This document shows, one piece after another, positions 52,880 to 61,932 of a DNA stretch of 64,000 bases. The first letter of the stretch is position 1; each line of letters starts with the position of its first letter. The notes beneath the pieces are model-generated. The model ran no database searches and had not been told where the DNA came from. It saw nothing but the letters and a program-made list of their open reading frames with translations. A program made the position numbers and the translations under genes. Source of the stretch: Stigonema ocellatum SAG 48.90 = DSM 106950 (GTDB lineage Bacteria; Cyanobacteriota; Cyanobacteriia; Cyanobacteriales; Nostocaceae); the NCBI GenBank assembly GCA_016903675.1, contig JADQBA010000021.1:28028-92027 (forward strand). The letters are read 5' to 3'.

Positions 52880-55477
52880 TTATATCTTTGATTGAGCTGC
52901 TGCAATGACGGCTTGTCCTAGGGATAAACCACCATCATTGGGTGGAACTAAGCTGTGAGTTAGGACAGTAAATCTTAATTCTTGCAAGTGGTTAGTGACT
53001 TGTTCTAACAGAATACTATTTTGAAAAACTCCTCCTGTGAGAACGACTTGATTTGTTGCATTTTCTTGACAAAGATGGTTAACCATGTTTACAATGGTGT
53101 TAGCCAAGCTTTTGTGAAATTTAGCAGCGATGATTGGTTGAGGAATCTCCTGCTTTAAGTCATTAAGCAAGGCTTGCCACATTGGGTGTGGGTCTATGAA
53201 ATAAATATTATCTAAAATGTCAAACTGAAATGGGTAAAGTTGGGTTTCTTTATGATTATTTAAGAAATTTTTATCTACATTGGCTTCCATTTCAATTGCG
53301 GCTTGTCCTTCATAGCTACATTCTTCTCGGCAAATGGCGATCGCAGCAGCTACGGCATCAAATAAACGCCCAACTGATGAAGTGAGAGGAGAGTTGATTC
53401 TTTTTTCTATAAGCTGATTGAGAAGGTTAAGTGGCTTTTGTTGTAGAAATTTTACGAATTCTAAATTTCCATATTGATTTTTTAAATCGTCCCAAGCAAA
53501 TGCTGATATCAATTGAGCATAGGTGTTACGCCAAGGTTCTCTTATTGCTTGTACTCCGCCAATCATCGGCACTGGCTTAAATGTTGCCAGTCGCTTAAAG
53601 CCGCGATAATCTGCTAAAAGAAATTCTCCACCCCACAAAGTTCCATCTTCGCCATAGCCTAACCCATCTAAGGCGATACCTAAAATAGGTGGTGCATCGA
53701 GAGGTATGTTATTTTCTGCCATGCAAGCGGCTATGTGGGCATGATGATGCTGGATGTGGTAAAGTTTGATTTGATGGACGGCTGCTAGTTCTTTCCCAAA
53801 TTTTGTTGATAGATATTCGGGATGAATATCGATGGCGATGCCTGCGGCAACCCCTTCGGTGTACGCTTCGGGTTGATGCTCAAATAAATTTACATATAAA
53901 TTCAGTGTATCCTGATAGTTTTTAAAAACCGCAGCATTTTCTAGGTCTCCTAAATGTTGCGAGAGGATTGCTTGTCCATCCCGCAACAAGCAAAAAGTAT
54001 TTTTCAACTCGCCGCCCATTGCTAAAATCTGAGGAACGCTGTTAAATCCTGGTGGTAAATTGATAGGTGCTGGTGCGTATCCTCTAGCACGTCGAATGGT
54101 TTGGACTTTATCACCTATAACCCGCACTACTGAATCATCAACCCGGTTGACAATCTCTCGATTATGGAAAAGAAAATAATCAGCTATTTTTCCTAATTTA
54201 TCACGCGCTTCGTCATTATCAATACATTGCGGTTCATCAGCAAGATTACCACTTGTTAAGACAATGGGGCGATTCATGCGTTTGAGAATTAGATGATGTA
54301 GAGGGGTATAAGGTAGCATAAAGCCGAGGGTATTTTGCCCAGGCGCGACTGAAGAGGAGAGTGGGGAATGGGGAGTAGGGAATGGGGAATAGGGAGTGGG
54401 GAGTTGGGAGTTGGGAGTTGGGAGTGGGGAGTTTTTCTTTTGTTTCCCTCTCACTCTATCCCATTTCCCTCTATCCCCCATTCCCCATTCCCCATTCCCC
54501 ATTCCCCACTCCCCATTCTTTATTCCCCACTCCCCATTCCCCATTCCCCACTCCCCATTCTTTATTCCCCACTCCCCATTCTTTATTCCCCATTCCCCAT
54601 TCCCCACTCCCCTCTTCTGTAGTAATACAATCGGCGCGGCGGGACTTTCTAGTAATTCTCTTTCCTTGGGTGTGAGGGTGCAGTATTCTTCAATGACTGC
54701 TATGTCCCGCGCCATTAAAGCGAAGGGTTTGCGATCGCGTCTTTTGCGGTGACGCAGTTTTTGCACAGCAGTTTCTTGTGTCGCATCGCAAGCAAGATGA
54801 ATTCCACCCAACCCCTTAATGGCAACAATCTCGCCTTTTTGCAACAAGGTACAGACAGCATCAACATCATCCAGCATGGAGAACATGGAAGCTGTTATCG
54901 GTTTACCATCGGTACGTTCTAAAGTCACCTTGGGACCACAGAAAGGACAAGCTACAGGTTGGGCATGAAATCGGCGATTTTCTACATTATTGTATTCAAA
55001 GGCGCAATTTGAACACATGGCAAAAGCTGCCATGCTGGTGTTATGTCGGTCATAGGGAATGGCACGAATAATACTCAGGCGGGGACCACAATGAGTACAG
55101 TTGGTGAAGGGATAACGATACCATCGACTAAAGGGGTCAAAAATTTCTGCTTTACATTGTGGACAAGTAGCAGCATCGGGAGCAATTTCTGTTGTTACCG
55201 TATTACTAACACTGCTAGAAATGACAAAATCATCAAAGCTAAATTCACCTTCATAACGCCTGCGCGTCAGTTCATTAATTCTTGCCAGTGGTGGACACTC
55301 TTGCTGCAATCTTTGGATAAACTCTTCTAAAGAAGTTTCACTACCAGATACCCGAATTAACACACCTTGACCGTCATTACAAACCTCTCCACGTAACCCA
55401 CACGCTTTTGCCAAACGATACACAGTAGGACGAAATCCCACCCCCTGAACTGTACCACGAACCCGGATTTCCTCCAT
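52880..55477 (-). CDS. hypF: Carbamoyltransferase HypF with in-frame repeat insertion
   Basis: HypF makes the carbamoyl group that HypE turns into cyanide. The preferred start is ATG 55477 (MEEIRVRGTVQGVGFRPTVY), giving 865 residues. The order is acylphosphatase domain, two zinc-finger units (CPQC...CTHC and CSNC...CPFC), a YrdC-like domain, and a Kae1-like carbamoyltransferase domain (HHHAHIAACM; GGVFQNSILL). About 87 residues (roughly 290-376) are foreign: heptapeptides NGEWGIK/NGEWGMG, a basic spacer, and then PTPNSQLPTP-like units, all encoded by the STRR array at 54353-54613. The sequence resumes with VAPGQNTLGFMLPYTPLHH, so the reading frame is kept. Without it the length matches ordinary HypF (about 780). 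Confidence 0.93.
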   Translation of the reverse strand: MEEIRVRGTVQGVGFRPTVYRLAKACGLRGEVCNDGQGVLIRVSGSETSLEEFIQRLQQECPPLARINELTRRRYEGEFSFDDFVISSSVSNTVTTEIAPDAATCPQCKAEIFDPFSRWYRYPFTNCTHCGPRLSIIRAIPYDRHNTSMAAFAMCSNCAFEYNNVENRRFHAQPVACPFCGPKVTLERTDGKPITASMFSMLDDVDAVCTLLQKGEIVAIKGLGGIHLACDATQETAVQKLRHRKRRDRKPFALMARDIAVIEEYCTLTPKERELLESPAAPIVLLQKRGVGNGEWGIKNGEWGIKNGEWGMGNGEWGIKNGEWGMGNGEWGMGDRGKWDRVRGKQKKNSPLPTPNSQLPTPYSPFPTPHSPLSSSVAPGQNTLGFMLPYTPLHHLILKRMNRPIVLTSGNLADEPQCIDNDEARDKLGKIADYFLFHNREIVNRVDDSVVRVIGDKVQTIRRARGYAPAPINLPPGFNSVPQILAMGGELKNTFCLLRDGQAILSQHLGDLENAAVFKNYQDTLNLYVNLFEHQPEAYTEGVAAGIAIDIHPEYLSTKFGKELAAVHQIKLYHIQHHHAHIAACMAENNIPLDAPPILGIALDGLGYGEDGTLWGGEFLLADYRGFKRLATFKPVPMIGGVQAIREPWRNTYAQLISAFAWDDLKNQYGNLEFVKFLQQKPLNLLNQLIEKRINSPLTSSVGRLFDAVAAAIAICREECSYEGQAAIEMEANVDKNFLNNHKETQLYPFQFDILDNIYFIDPHPMWQALLNDLKQEIPQPIIAAKFHKSLANTIVNMVNHLCQENATNQVVLTGGVFQNSILLEQVTNHLQELRFTVLTHSLVPPNDGGLSLGQAVIAAAQSKI
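54353..54613. repeat. STRR heptamer array inside hypF
   Basis: A G-rich arm (54358-54431, GGGGAGT/GGGGAAT/GGGAGTT units) and a C-rich arm (54474-54613, CCCCATT/CCCCACT/CTTTATT units) are separated by a spacer of about 40 bases. The arms are roughly complementary, giving a giant imperfect hairpin. The units match the STRR1-type heptamer CCCCART known from heterocystous cyanobacteria. The length of about 261 bases is divisible by three. Confidence 0.9.
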
Positions 55478-55544
55478 CTTCTCTGCGCCTCTGCGGTTCA
55501 TTTATCTTTATACTGTAAGGTAAAATTAAATTACGAATTACGAA

Positions 55545-56714
55545 TTATGAAATTTCCCACAGCAAAATGCGATTATTCCCAGAGTCAGCGATCGCCGCAG
55601 TCCTACCATAAATTTGTATCCCATAACACCAATTAAGACTATTTCGTGTTGGTAGTCCATAATCCCGATTTTCACCTTTACTTTGAAAATTTATTTGTCC
55701 AGCAAGCGCTTTACTCTCAGCACCTTGTAAAGATAAAATTGATTGTGGCATTTCCCAGCCTAACAACCGGGAGTTGGCAGTATCCGCAACGAAGAGCCAA
55801 TTATCATCAGAAGCAACACCATAAGGCATACTCAGACTACTAGCATTAGGAAAATAAACTCCTTGATTCATTTCGACCGAATCAAAAGTTCTTTGTCCTA
55901 ACACCACTGCACAAGGTGCATTATTTTCTGTCGGCATACCAGACCATATCATGACACGGTTATTACCCGCATCGGTGACAACGAGATTTTCTCTCCAAAA
56001 GGTGATGTCGTGACACCAACGCATACTCGATGCTGAGGGAGTACCGCCACTGTTTTCGTTGCGCGATCGCATATCTGGTTGTCCCAATACTAAATCTGCT
56101 GCTTGACCATTTTCTTCAGGTAATTGATGCCAAATCAACACCCGCCGATTTCCTGTATCGGTTACAAATAGCCTTCCTTGGTGATAGAAGACACCATAAC
56201 ACCAATTTAAAGTATTAGCAGCAGCTTCTCGGTTTCCTCTGTTCGGTTCATTGGCGGTAAAATTAACTTGACCTAAGACTAAGTCTGCTGGAACGTTGCT
56301 GTCTTCTGGTACTTTTTTCCAAACCAAAACCCGGTGATTCCAAGCATCCGCTACCACCAATCCTTCACCACACGCACAAATTCCTGTTGGGACATTGAAG
56401 GTTGTTCTTCCTGGTGTACCCTTGGCATTTTGTCCTTCATGGTTAAAGTCTGGTTGTCCAATGACCCAATCAGCAGGTTGACTATCTCTAGTCGGTAACC
56501 TCCGCCATCCCAATAAACGATGATGTCCGGTATCTGACACCCACATTGGTTCTGTTTGAGATATTAAGCATACACCGCGAGGACCAAACATGTCTATCTT
56601 GGTTGGGGCGACGGGTATGACTAGTTTTTCTGGTTCGATGTTTCTGCCTAAAATGACTTTTGCGCCTTCAGGTGAGAGGGGTAGTTGGGGTGTTTTTGTT
56701 GATGTGGAAGTCAT
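55545..56714 (-). CDS. NHL-repeat protein of the extended hyp operon
   Basis: A 389-residue protein made of about six NHL-type beta-propeller blades, each ending in a motif such as VSDTGHHRLLGWRRLP, VADAWNHRVLVWKKVP, VTDTGNRRVLIWHQLP or IADSGNNRILLWEIS. No signal peptide is visible. In Nostoc sp. PCC 7120 an NHL-repeat gene precedes hypF in the extended hyp operon and has been linked to uptake-hydrogenase small-subunit maturation. The same order here suggests an orthologue. It starts 68 bases upstream of hypF on the same strand. Confidence 0.85.
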   Translation of the reverse strand: MTSTSTKTPQLPLSPEGAKVILGRNIEPEKLVIPVAPTKIDMFGPRGVCLISQTEPMWVSDTGHHRLLGWRRLPTRDSQPADWVIGQPDFNHEGQNAKGTPGRTTFNVPTGICACGEGLVVADAWNHRVLVWKKVPEDSNVPADLVLGQVNFTANEPNRGNREAAANTLNWCYGVFYHQGRLFVTDTGNRRVLIWHQLPEENGQAADLVLGQPDMRSRNENSGGTPSASSMRWCHDITFWRENLVVTDAGNNRVMIWSGMPTENNAPCAVVLGQRTFDSVEMNQGVYFPNASSLSMPYGVASDDNWLFVADTANSRLLGWEMPQSILSLQGAESKALAGQINFQSKGENRDYGLPTRNSLNWCYGIQIYGRTAAIADSGNNRILLWEIS

Positions 56715-56827
56715 TATTGAACCGCAGATGAACGCAGATGGACGCAGATGAAATCAGATAATTATTTGTTTTGTTGTTTTGAAAAAGTAGAGACGCGATT
56801 AATCGCGTCTCTACACAATCGCGATTT

Positions 56828-57052
56828 TCACTTCATTTTGAAGTCCTTAAGGAGAAAAGGCATAATTGCTCCGGTGACTAAGCTAGAAACTGTAACTGAT
56901 AACCATAAGGGAAATTTTACCCATGCAATTGATATCAGTAGCAGTAACCCTATTGCACTACCAATCGCAGTTTGCCGCACAAAATACATTGGGTCGCGTA
57001 TTAGCTTTCCCTTGAAGAAGAGTTTAGCAGATACCCATCCTATTTCTAACAT
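56828..57052 (-). CDS. Small membrane protein
   Basis: 74 residues from ATG 57052 (MLEIGWVSAKLFFKGKLIRD), preceded by AGGAG. A longer frame to 57241 has no such site. Two hydrophobic helices (about 28-45 and 47-65) suggest an inner-membrane protein. It begins eight bases after the stop of the other small membrane protein and is followed by the NHL gene, so the two probably belong to the extended hyp operon. The family was not identified. Confidence 0.7.
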   Translation of the reverse strand: MLEIGWVSAKLFFKGKLIRDPMYFVRQTAIGSAIGLLLLISIAWVKFPLWLSVTVSSLVTGAIMPFLLKDFKMK

Positions 57053-57060
57053 AATGACTC

Positions 57061-57327
57061 CTAAAACATTATTAAGAAGTTGATCATAAGCATTCCTAAT
57101 ATGATTGCTGGAATAACACCAGCAGGAGCTAATAATCCACCGAGAATAGCAGACAATTGATAACCAATATCTTTCCCTGCTAACAACATTCCTCCAATAG
57201 CACCACCAACCATAGAAAAAGTGACTGCTATTAATAACCACACAAATCCTGTTATCAAGTTAATTTCGTCACCAGCCAAGCTTGTGAATAAATCTGTTAG
57301 AGTGTAGTTGCTCAAAGTTTCTGCCAT
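57061..57327 (-). CDS. Small membrane protein
   Basis: 88 residues with three hydrophobic segments rich in Gly and Ala (LITGFVWLLIAVTFSMVG, GGAIGGMLL, and the C-terminal GVIPAIILGMLMINFLIMF), resembling a small transporter-like or GlsB/YeaQ-type membrane protein. It is the first gene of this unit and is closely coupled to the next one. Confidence 0.65.
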   Translation of the reverse strand: MAETLSNYTLTDLFTSLAGDEINLITGFVWLLIAVTFSMVGGAIGGMLLAGKDIGYQLSAILGGLLAPAGVIPAIILGMLMINFLIMF

Positions 57328-57700
57328 TTTGTACCTTTACCTCTATTTAATTAATTTTATTTTTTTTAATAAGTATAAAGATTCGTTCGTAGTTGCGCTT
57401 TAGCGCCCCAGATATGAGCGCTAAAGCGCAACTACAAACCTTTATTCGTGCCTACCTACTTAATTTTTAACTCCTAACTCCTCACTCCTAACTCCTAACT
57501 CCTAAGTTCTACCTTTAACTAGTTAATCAATTTGTTATTCATCAACTATTTTAAAAAATTGAGATGTACTCTTGTTGACAAATTAATCTAAATATATATG
57601 ATGAAATTCAAACAATATTAGACGTATCACGAGGGTCAATAACACTCAGACGGCTACAGCTAGTGCAAGAATAAGATAACCGCTTGATACATTCTTTGCC
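57328..57700. other. Intergenic repeats upstream of the hyp operon
   Basis: A hairpin with 18-bp perfect arms (57390-57407 and 57419-57436, GTAGTTGCGCTTTAGCGC) and a CCTAACT tandem array (57468-57506) occupy the gap. The operon promoter must lie here or inside the repeats. No NtcA site was confidently seen. Confidence 0.6.
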
Positions 57701-59188
57701 GTGACCGATTCCCTCTTTCCTGAATTGAGTAACTATGATGCTTTTCTAAGCACCCTTAAACAGCGCATTCGCACCGCGCAGGTGCAGGCAGCACTTGCTG
57801 TGAATCAAGAGTTAGTGCTGCTTTATTGGCAGATCGGCCAAGAGATTCTTGAGCGCCAGCAACGGGAAGGATGGGGTGAGTAGCTGTATAGATATATCTA
57901 TGCATATCTATGCATATCTTTGAAAATACCGAGATAAATAAATGTAGTTTGACATGGCTTGAAAAACGAGCTATAATAGATTATGTTTATCTCCTTCCGA
58001 GTCCGCCTAGCCAATTGGAAAGCACGTTCGGTTGCATGTAGGTAAATTGTGTTTTCGGACACTAATAACATTTGCCCGTCTTAACAGGACACGAATGGTT
58101 ACGTCTTTTGGTCGGCTTGCCCGCTATGCTGGTAAGCAGGGACTTCTGGACAACTCAATTAATTGAGGTTATTCGAGGTTGGTGGGAATCCAACGGGAAA
58201 TGATACGGTATCCGTTGCCGTATCTAGGTCGGAAAATCGTGTCAAACCTAGTTTATCTAGGCTTGCCCAGATTTGCCCAGATTTAAATTAACGGTACTAA
58301 GGTAATTGAGCGTCTAGCGAAAGACTTAAAACGGGAGTTTCCCCAGATGAAGGGGTTCTCCCGTACAAACCTGCTCTACATGCGGGCTTTCGCGGAAGCT
58401 TACCCTGATGAGCAATTTGTCCAGCAGCTTGGTGGACAAATTCCCTGGCGGCATAACTGCGTTTTGCTGGATCGCGTGAAAGTACCGGAGCACAGCGGGT
58501 TTGGTACATTCAGCAGACTATCCAGAACGGCTGGAGCCGCGCCATCCTGGAGATGCAGATTGAAACCCGTCTTTATGAACGTCAGGGTAATGCCATCACT
58601 AACTTTAGCCAGACTCTGCCCAAACCCCAATCCGATTTAGCGCAGCAGCTTATCAAAGACCCCTACAATTTTGACTTCCTGACATTGGGCAAAGAGGCTC
58701 AAGAAAGAGATTTAGAGCGGGCGCTCGTGGATCGCATTCGTGATTTTCTCCTAGAACTGGGCACAGGTTTCTCATTTGTGGGAAGCCAGTATCCTATTGA
58801 GGTCAGTGGCCAGGAATATAGGATTGATCTGCTATTTTATCACCTCAAGCTGCGCTGTTTTATAATTATAGACCTTAAGATGGTGGAGTTTCAGCCGGAA
58901 TTTTCTGGGAAAATGAATTTTTATGTGTCGGCAGTGAATGCTATTCTTCGGCATCCTGACGATCAACCTACCATTGGTATCATTCTTTGCAAGTCTAAGA
59001 ACAAGACAATTGCCGAATTTGCCCTGCAAGGGATGACACAGCCTATCGGCGTTTCTACACACAAGATTGCAAGGGACGTTCCAGAACAGCTTAAAGATAT
59101 TATACCTACCGTTGAGCAACTGGAAATGGAACTCGATAGTGCGATCGCTGAACTGGAAGGGCAGAATCAGGGCGAATTGGATACGTGA
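57701..59188 (+). pseudogene. yhcG: Disrupted YhcG/DUF1016 PDDEXK nuclease gene
   Basis: The 5' part (57701-57879) encodes the N-terminal DUF1016 domain (LYWQIGQEILERQQREGWG). A 418-base insertion interrupts it, and the frame resumes at 58298 (KVIERLAKDLKREFPQ, then GFSRTNLLYMRAFAEAYPDE). Near 58490-58500 a frameshift follows LLDRVKVPEHSG; in the other frame WYIQQTIQNGWSRAILE continues into the nuclease domain (58553-59188), which still has its DLLFYH...IIDLK core. The gene therefore has two independent lesions and should not make the normal protein. The family is often plasmid- or defence-associated. Confidence 0.85.
57880..58297 (+). ncRNA. HEARO-like (IscB/IsrB omega-RNA-type) structured-RNA element
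   Basis: The insertion begins exactly after GTGA (57876-57879), the sequence reported for HEARO element integration (just 3' of ATGA/GTGA). It has no ORF but carries dense complementary segments: GTCCG/CGGAC (58001-58005, 58056-58060), CTCAATT/AATTGAG (58154-58167), GTTGG...CCAAC (about 58178-58193), GATACGG/CCGTATC (58202-58208, 58218-58224) and CTAGGT/ACCTAG further on. The segment GGACACGAATGGTTACGTCT followed by GGTCGGCTTGCCCGCTATGC fits my memory of this RNA class, but no alignment was done. It would be an ORF-less copy whose host nuclease acts in trans. Confidence 0.6.
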
Positions 59189-59306
59189 CACAAGCCCAAG
59201 GTCAAACTTTACTATATACTATAGTTACGGCGTAAATTACAAAAATTATTAATCACTCATTAGTTTGACTGGTTAGTGATTTAGCAGGTAGAGTGCAACA
59301 ACCCAC

Positions 59307-61382
59307 ATGAGCCTAGACCCTCTAATTGGAACAACGCTCCGGAATCACTACGAGATTACTGAACTGCTGGGTAGCGGGGGGTTTAGTAATACCTATTTAG
59401 CTAACGATTTGGATTTACCTGGACAACCTTCGTGTGTTGTCAAACATCTCAAACCAAAAAACCCAAATCCTGCTATGATGCCGATCGCCCAAAGGCTATT
59501 CGAGAGGGAAGCACAAACTCTGTATCGACTTGGCAAGGAGAACAATCAAATTCCCGAACTTTTTGCCCACTTTGAAGAAGGCGGGCAATTCTACTTAGTA
59601 CAAGAATTTATTGAAGGGCATGATTTAACAGAAGAGATTATACCAGGTTCGTGCAAAAATGAGCAAGTCGTTTTTAAACTTTTGCTGGATATCCTGGAAG
59701 TTTTGGCATTTGTTCATCAAAACAACGTTATCCATCGGGATATCAAGCCACAGAATTTAAGGCGGCGGCGCAAAGATGGAAAAATTGTGCTGATTGACTT
59801 TGGGGCGGTTAAGGAAATCAGTGCTTTGTCGGTGAATAATCGAGGGGAAACAAACCAGACGGTGGCGATCGGTACTCGTGGGTATATGCCTGCCGAACAA
59901 CAGAATCTTCAACCGCATTTTAGCAGTGATATTTATGCAGTAGGTATCATTTGTTTCCAAGCGTTGACAGGGTTAAAACCTTTAAATCTACCGCGAGACT
60001 ACCACACAGGCGAGTTGTGTTGTGCTTTATTTAGCGAGTGCGCTCAAATTAACCTAGGTTTTAAAGAAGTTTTAGATAAAATGGTGCGCTTTGACTATCG
60101 TCAGCGTTACCAAAACGCGACTCTGGCTTTGGAAGCCCTCCAGCCACTGCGCAAAATTTATCAGATATCACGTTATACTTCACCTAGCCTCATGTCAACC
60201 GTGGAGGAAAATCAAGCGTCCCAACCATCCTTCCCAACGCCAATTTCTCAACCTTCACTTTTAGGACGAATTCTCCAAGCCTTGCGCCAACTGTTTGATG
60301 GGGGTGAAACAAGCAATTCTCAACAGCCAAATATTATACCAGAACCAACCCCCCTCACGAAAAGTTGGGAGCAACCGGAAGGACAAGTCAGTCTAGACTC
60401 TGCCTTTTATGTCGAGCGTCCCCCGATAGAGAGTGACTGTTATGAAACAATTTTACAATCAGGGGCACTGATTCGGATTAAAGCTCCTCGGCAGATGGGC
60501 AAGACTTCACTTTTGACACGTATTCTCCGCCATGCCGAGAAACAAGGCTGTCAAACTGCATACTTGAACTTTCAATCAGCGGATGCAGAGTCTTTCACCA
60601 GCTTGGATAAATTCTTGCAGTGGTTCTGTGATAGTATTACCCATAAATTGAATTTAACAAATAAGCTAGCTGACTATTGGCAAAGTGTTCTTGGTAGTAA
60701 GAGCAAGTGTACAAACTACTTTGAAAAATACTTGTTAGCAACAATGACTAGTCCAGTGGTTTTAGGTTTGGATGAAGTCGATCAGGTTTTCCAACATCCT
60801 CAACTTGCTGCTGACTTTTTTGGATTGCTACGAGTTTGGCATGAAATGTCAAAGAATGAGGAAATTTGGAAAAAACTGAGATTGGTGATTGTGCATTCCA
60901 AGGAAGTTTACATTCCTCTCAATATTAATCAGTCACCATTCAATGTGGGATTGCCCATTGAGTTACCAGAGTTAAATCAGTCACAAGTGCAAGACTTGGT
61001 GCAACGACACAAGCTTGATTGGAGTCAGGCACAGATAACGCAACTCATGGCAATGGTGGGGGGACATCCTTATCTAGTCAGGCGATCGCTTTACGAAATT
61101 GCCCGTGGTAGGATGAGTTTACCTCAATTGTTACAAACTTCCCCCACCGAAGAAGGAATGTTCAGCGATCACTTACGTCGCCATTTATCCAACTTGCAAG
61201 AAGATGTCAATTTACTTGCTGCCATCAAACAAGTCATAGCATCTCCTCAACCAGTAAGGATAGAGACGGGTTTGGCATTTAAATTACGCAGTATGGGCTT
61301 GGTGAAATTCCAGGGTAACGATGTCATGCCCTTGTGTGATTTGTATCGGCAGTATTTTGGCGATCGCCTGGGAGTGGGGTAG
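59307..61382 (+). CDS. Ser/Thr protein kinase fused to AAA-like (AAA_35) domain
   Basis: A 691-residue fusion. The N-terminal Hanks-type kinase (about 15-270) has GSGGFSNTYLA (ATP loop), the conserved Lys in CVVKHLK, VIHRDIKPQN (catalytic loop) and LIDFGAVK (DFG). After a Pro/Gln-rich linker, an AAA-like domain shows APRQMGKTSLLTRIL (P-loop), VLGLDEVDQVFQ (Walker B-like) and VGGHPYLVRRSLY, as in PF14516. It probably couples signalling by phosphorylation to NTP-driven switching. No partner is adjacent except the AAA-WD40 gene downstream. This architecture is common in filamentous cyanobacteria, but its role is unknown. Confidence 0.88.
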   Translation: MSLDPLIGTTLRNHYEITELLGSGGFSNTYLANDLDLPGQPSCVVKHLKPKNPNPAMMPIAQRLFEREAQTLYRLGKENNQIPELFAHFEEGGQFYLVQEFIEGHDLTEEIIPGSCKNEQVVFKLLLDILEVLAFVHQNNVIHRDIKPQNLRRRRKDGKIVLIDFGAVKEISALSVNNRGETNQTVAIGTRGYMPAEQQNLQPHFSSDIYAVGIICFQALTGLKPLNLPRDYHTGELCCALFSECAQINLGFKEVLDKMVRFDYRQRYQNATLALEALQPLRKIYQISRYTSPSLMSTVEENQASQPSFPTPISQPSLLGRILQALRQLFDGGETSNSQQPNIIPEPTPLTKSWEQPEGQVSLDSAFYVERPPIESDCYETILQSGALIRIKAPRQMGKTSLLTRILRHAEKQGCQTAYLNFQSADAESFTSLDKFLQWFCDSITHKLNLTNKLADYWQSVLGSKSKCTNYFEKYLLATMTSPVVLGLDEVDQVFQHPQLAADFFGLLRVWHEMSKNEEIWKKLRLVIVHSKEVYIPLNINQSPFNVGLPIELPELNQSQVQDLVQRHKLDWSQAQITQLMAMVGGHPYLVRRSLYEIARGRMSLPQLLQTSPTEEGMFSDHLRRHLSNLQEDVNLLAAIKQVIASPQPVRIETGLAFKLRSMGLVKFQGNDVMPLCDLYRQYFGDRLGVG

Positions 61383-61436
61383 GGGGTAGGTGGTAGGGGG
61401 TAAGTGGTAGGGGGTAGGGGGTGTGGAGAGGTTTGA
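61383..61436. repeat. GGGGGTAGGTGGTA-type tandem repeat
   Basis: G-rich short units (GGGGTAGGTGGTAGGGGGTA) start at the kinase stop codon. The complementary C-rich form lies at 61853-61932. The pair encloses the four-helix gene in inverted orientation. Confidence 0.85.
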
Positions 61437-61484
61437 GTTATACTGGGCTATCACTTCAGTAGGTGGTAGATAAGGAGGTAGTAA

Positions 61485-61838
61485 ATGGGGATAGAGAGGT
61501 TTGAGCAACTCGATGTTTGGCAGGAGGCACATAAGTTAGTACTGCTTGTTTATAAGAATACGGCAAGCTTTCCCTCAGATGAAAAGTTTGGATTGGTTGT
61601 TCAGATGAGACGATCCGCTGTATCTGTACCAGCGAATATTGCTGAGGGATTTAAACGTCGAGGAATAGCAGACAAGGCTCGTTTTTATAACATCGCTCAA
61701 GCTTCTCTAGAGGAACTGCGTTACTACTTCATTCTCTGTCACGATTTAGAGTATGCCATTGATTACAACAACTTCTATTTAAAGTCCGAGCAGATTGGAA
61801 AAATGCTAAATGCTTTGATTAAATCCATCTCAAAATAG
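61485..61838 (+). CDS. Four-helix-bundle (IVP/S23-type) protein
   Basis: A 117-residue protein of the four-helix-bundle family once called 23S rRNA intervening-sequence protein. FEQLDVWQEAHKLVLLVY is the N-terminal hallmark, with VQMRRSAVSVPANIAEG and FYNIAQASLEELRYY as the other signatures. It is complete and flanked by inverted copies of a tandem repeat, which suggests the gene moved as a unit. No biochemical function is firmly established for the family. Confidence 0.92.
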   Translation: MGIERFEQLDVWQEAHKLVLLVYKNTASFPSDEKFGLVVQMRRSAVSVPANIAEGFKRRGIADKARFYNIAQASLEELRYYFILCHDLEYAIDYNNFYLKSEQIGKMLNALIKSISK

Positions 61839-61852
61839 CTCGCATATATAAT

Positions 61853-61932
61853 ACCCCACCACCTACCACCTACCCCCTACCAATGAACAATACCCCACCT
61901 ACCCCCTACCACCTACCCCCTACCCCCTACCA
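61853..61932. repeat. CCCCCTACCACCTA-type tandem repeat
   Basis: A C-rich tandem array that continues into the first 16 codons of the next gene. It is the reverse complement of the array at 61383-61436. Confidence 0.85.

Noticed and set aside
52402..54613. Could the tandem repeats be CRISPR arrays?
   Set aside because: Units are seven bases with no spacers and no cas genes nearby.
54368..54752. Three overlapping plus-strand frames across the hypF repeat array
   Set aside because: They are low-complexity readings of the heptamer repeat opposite the real hypF frame.
57880..58297. Group I or group II intron as the yhcG insertion
   Set aside because: No recognisable group II domain V or GTGYG start, and no group I core motifs; insertion after GTGA fits HEARO better. 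Not excluded without a covariance search.
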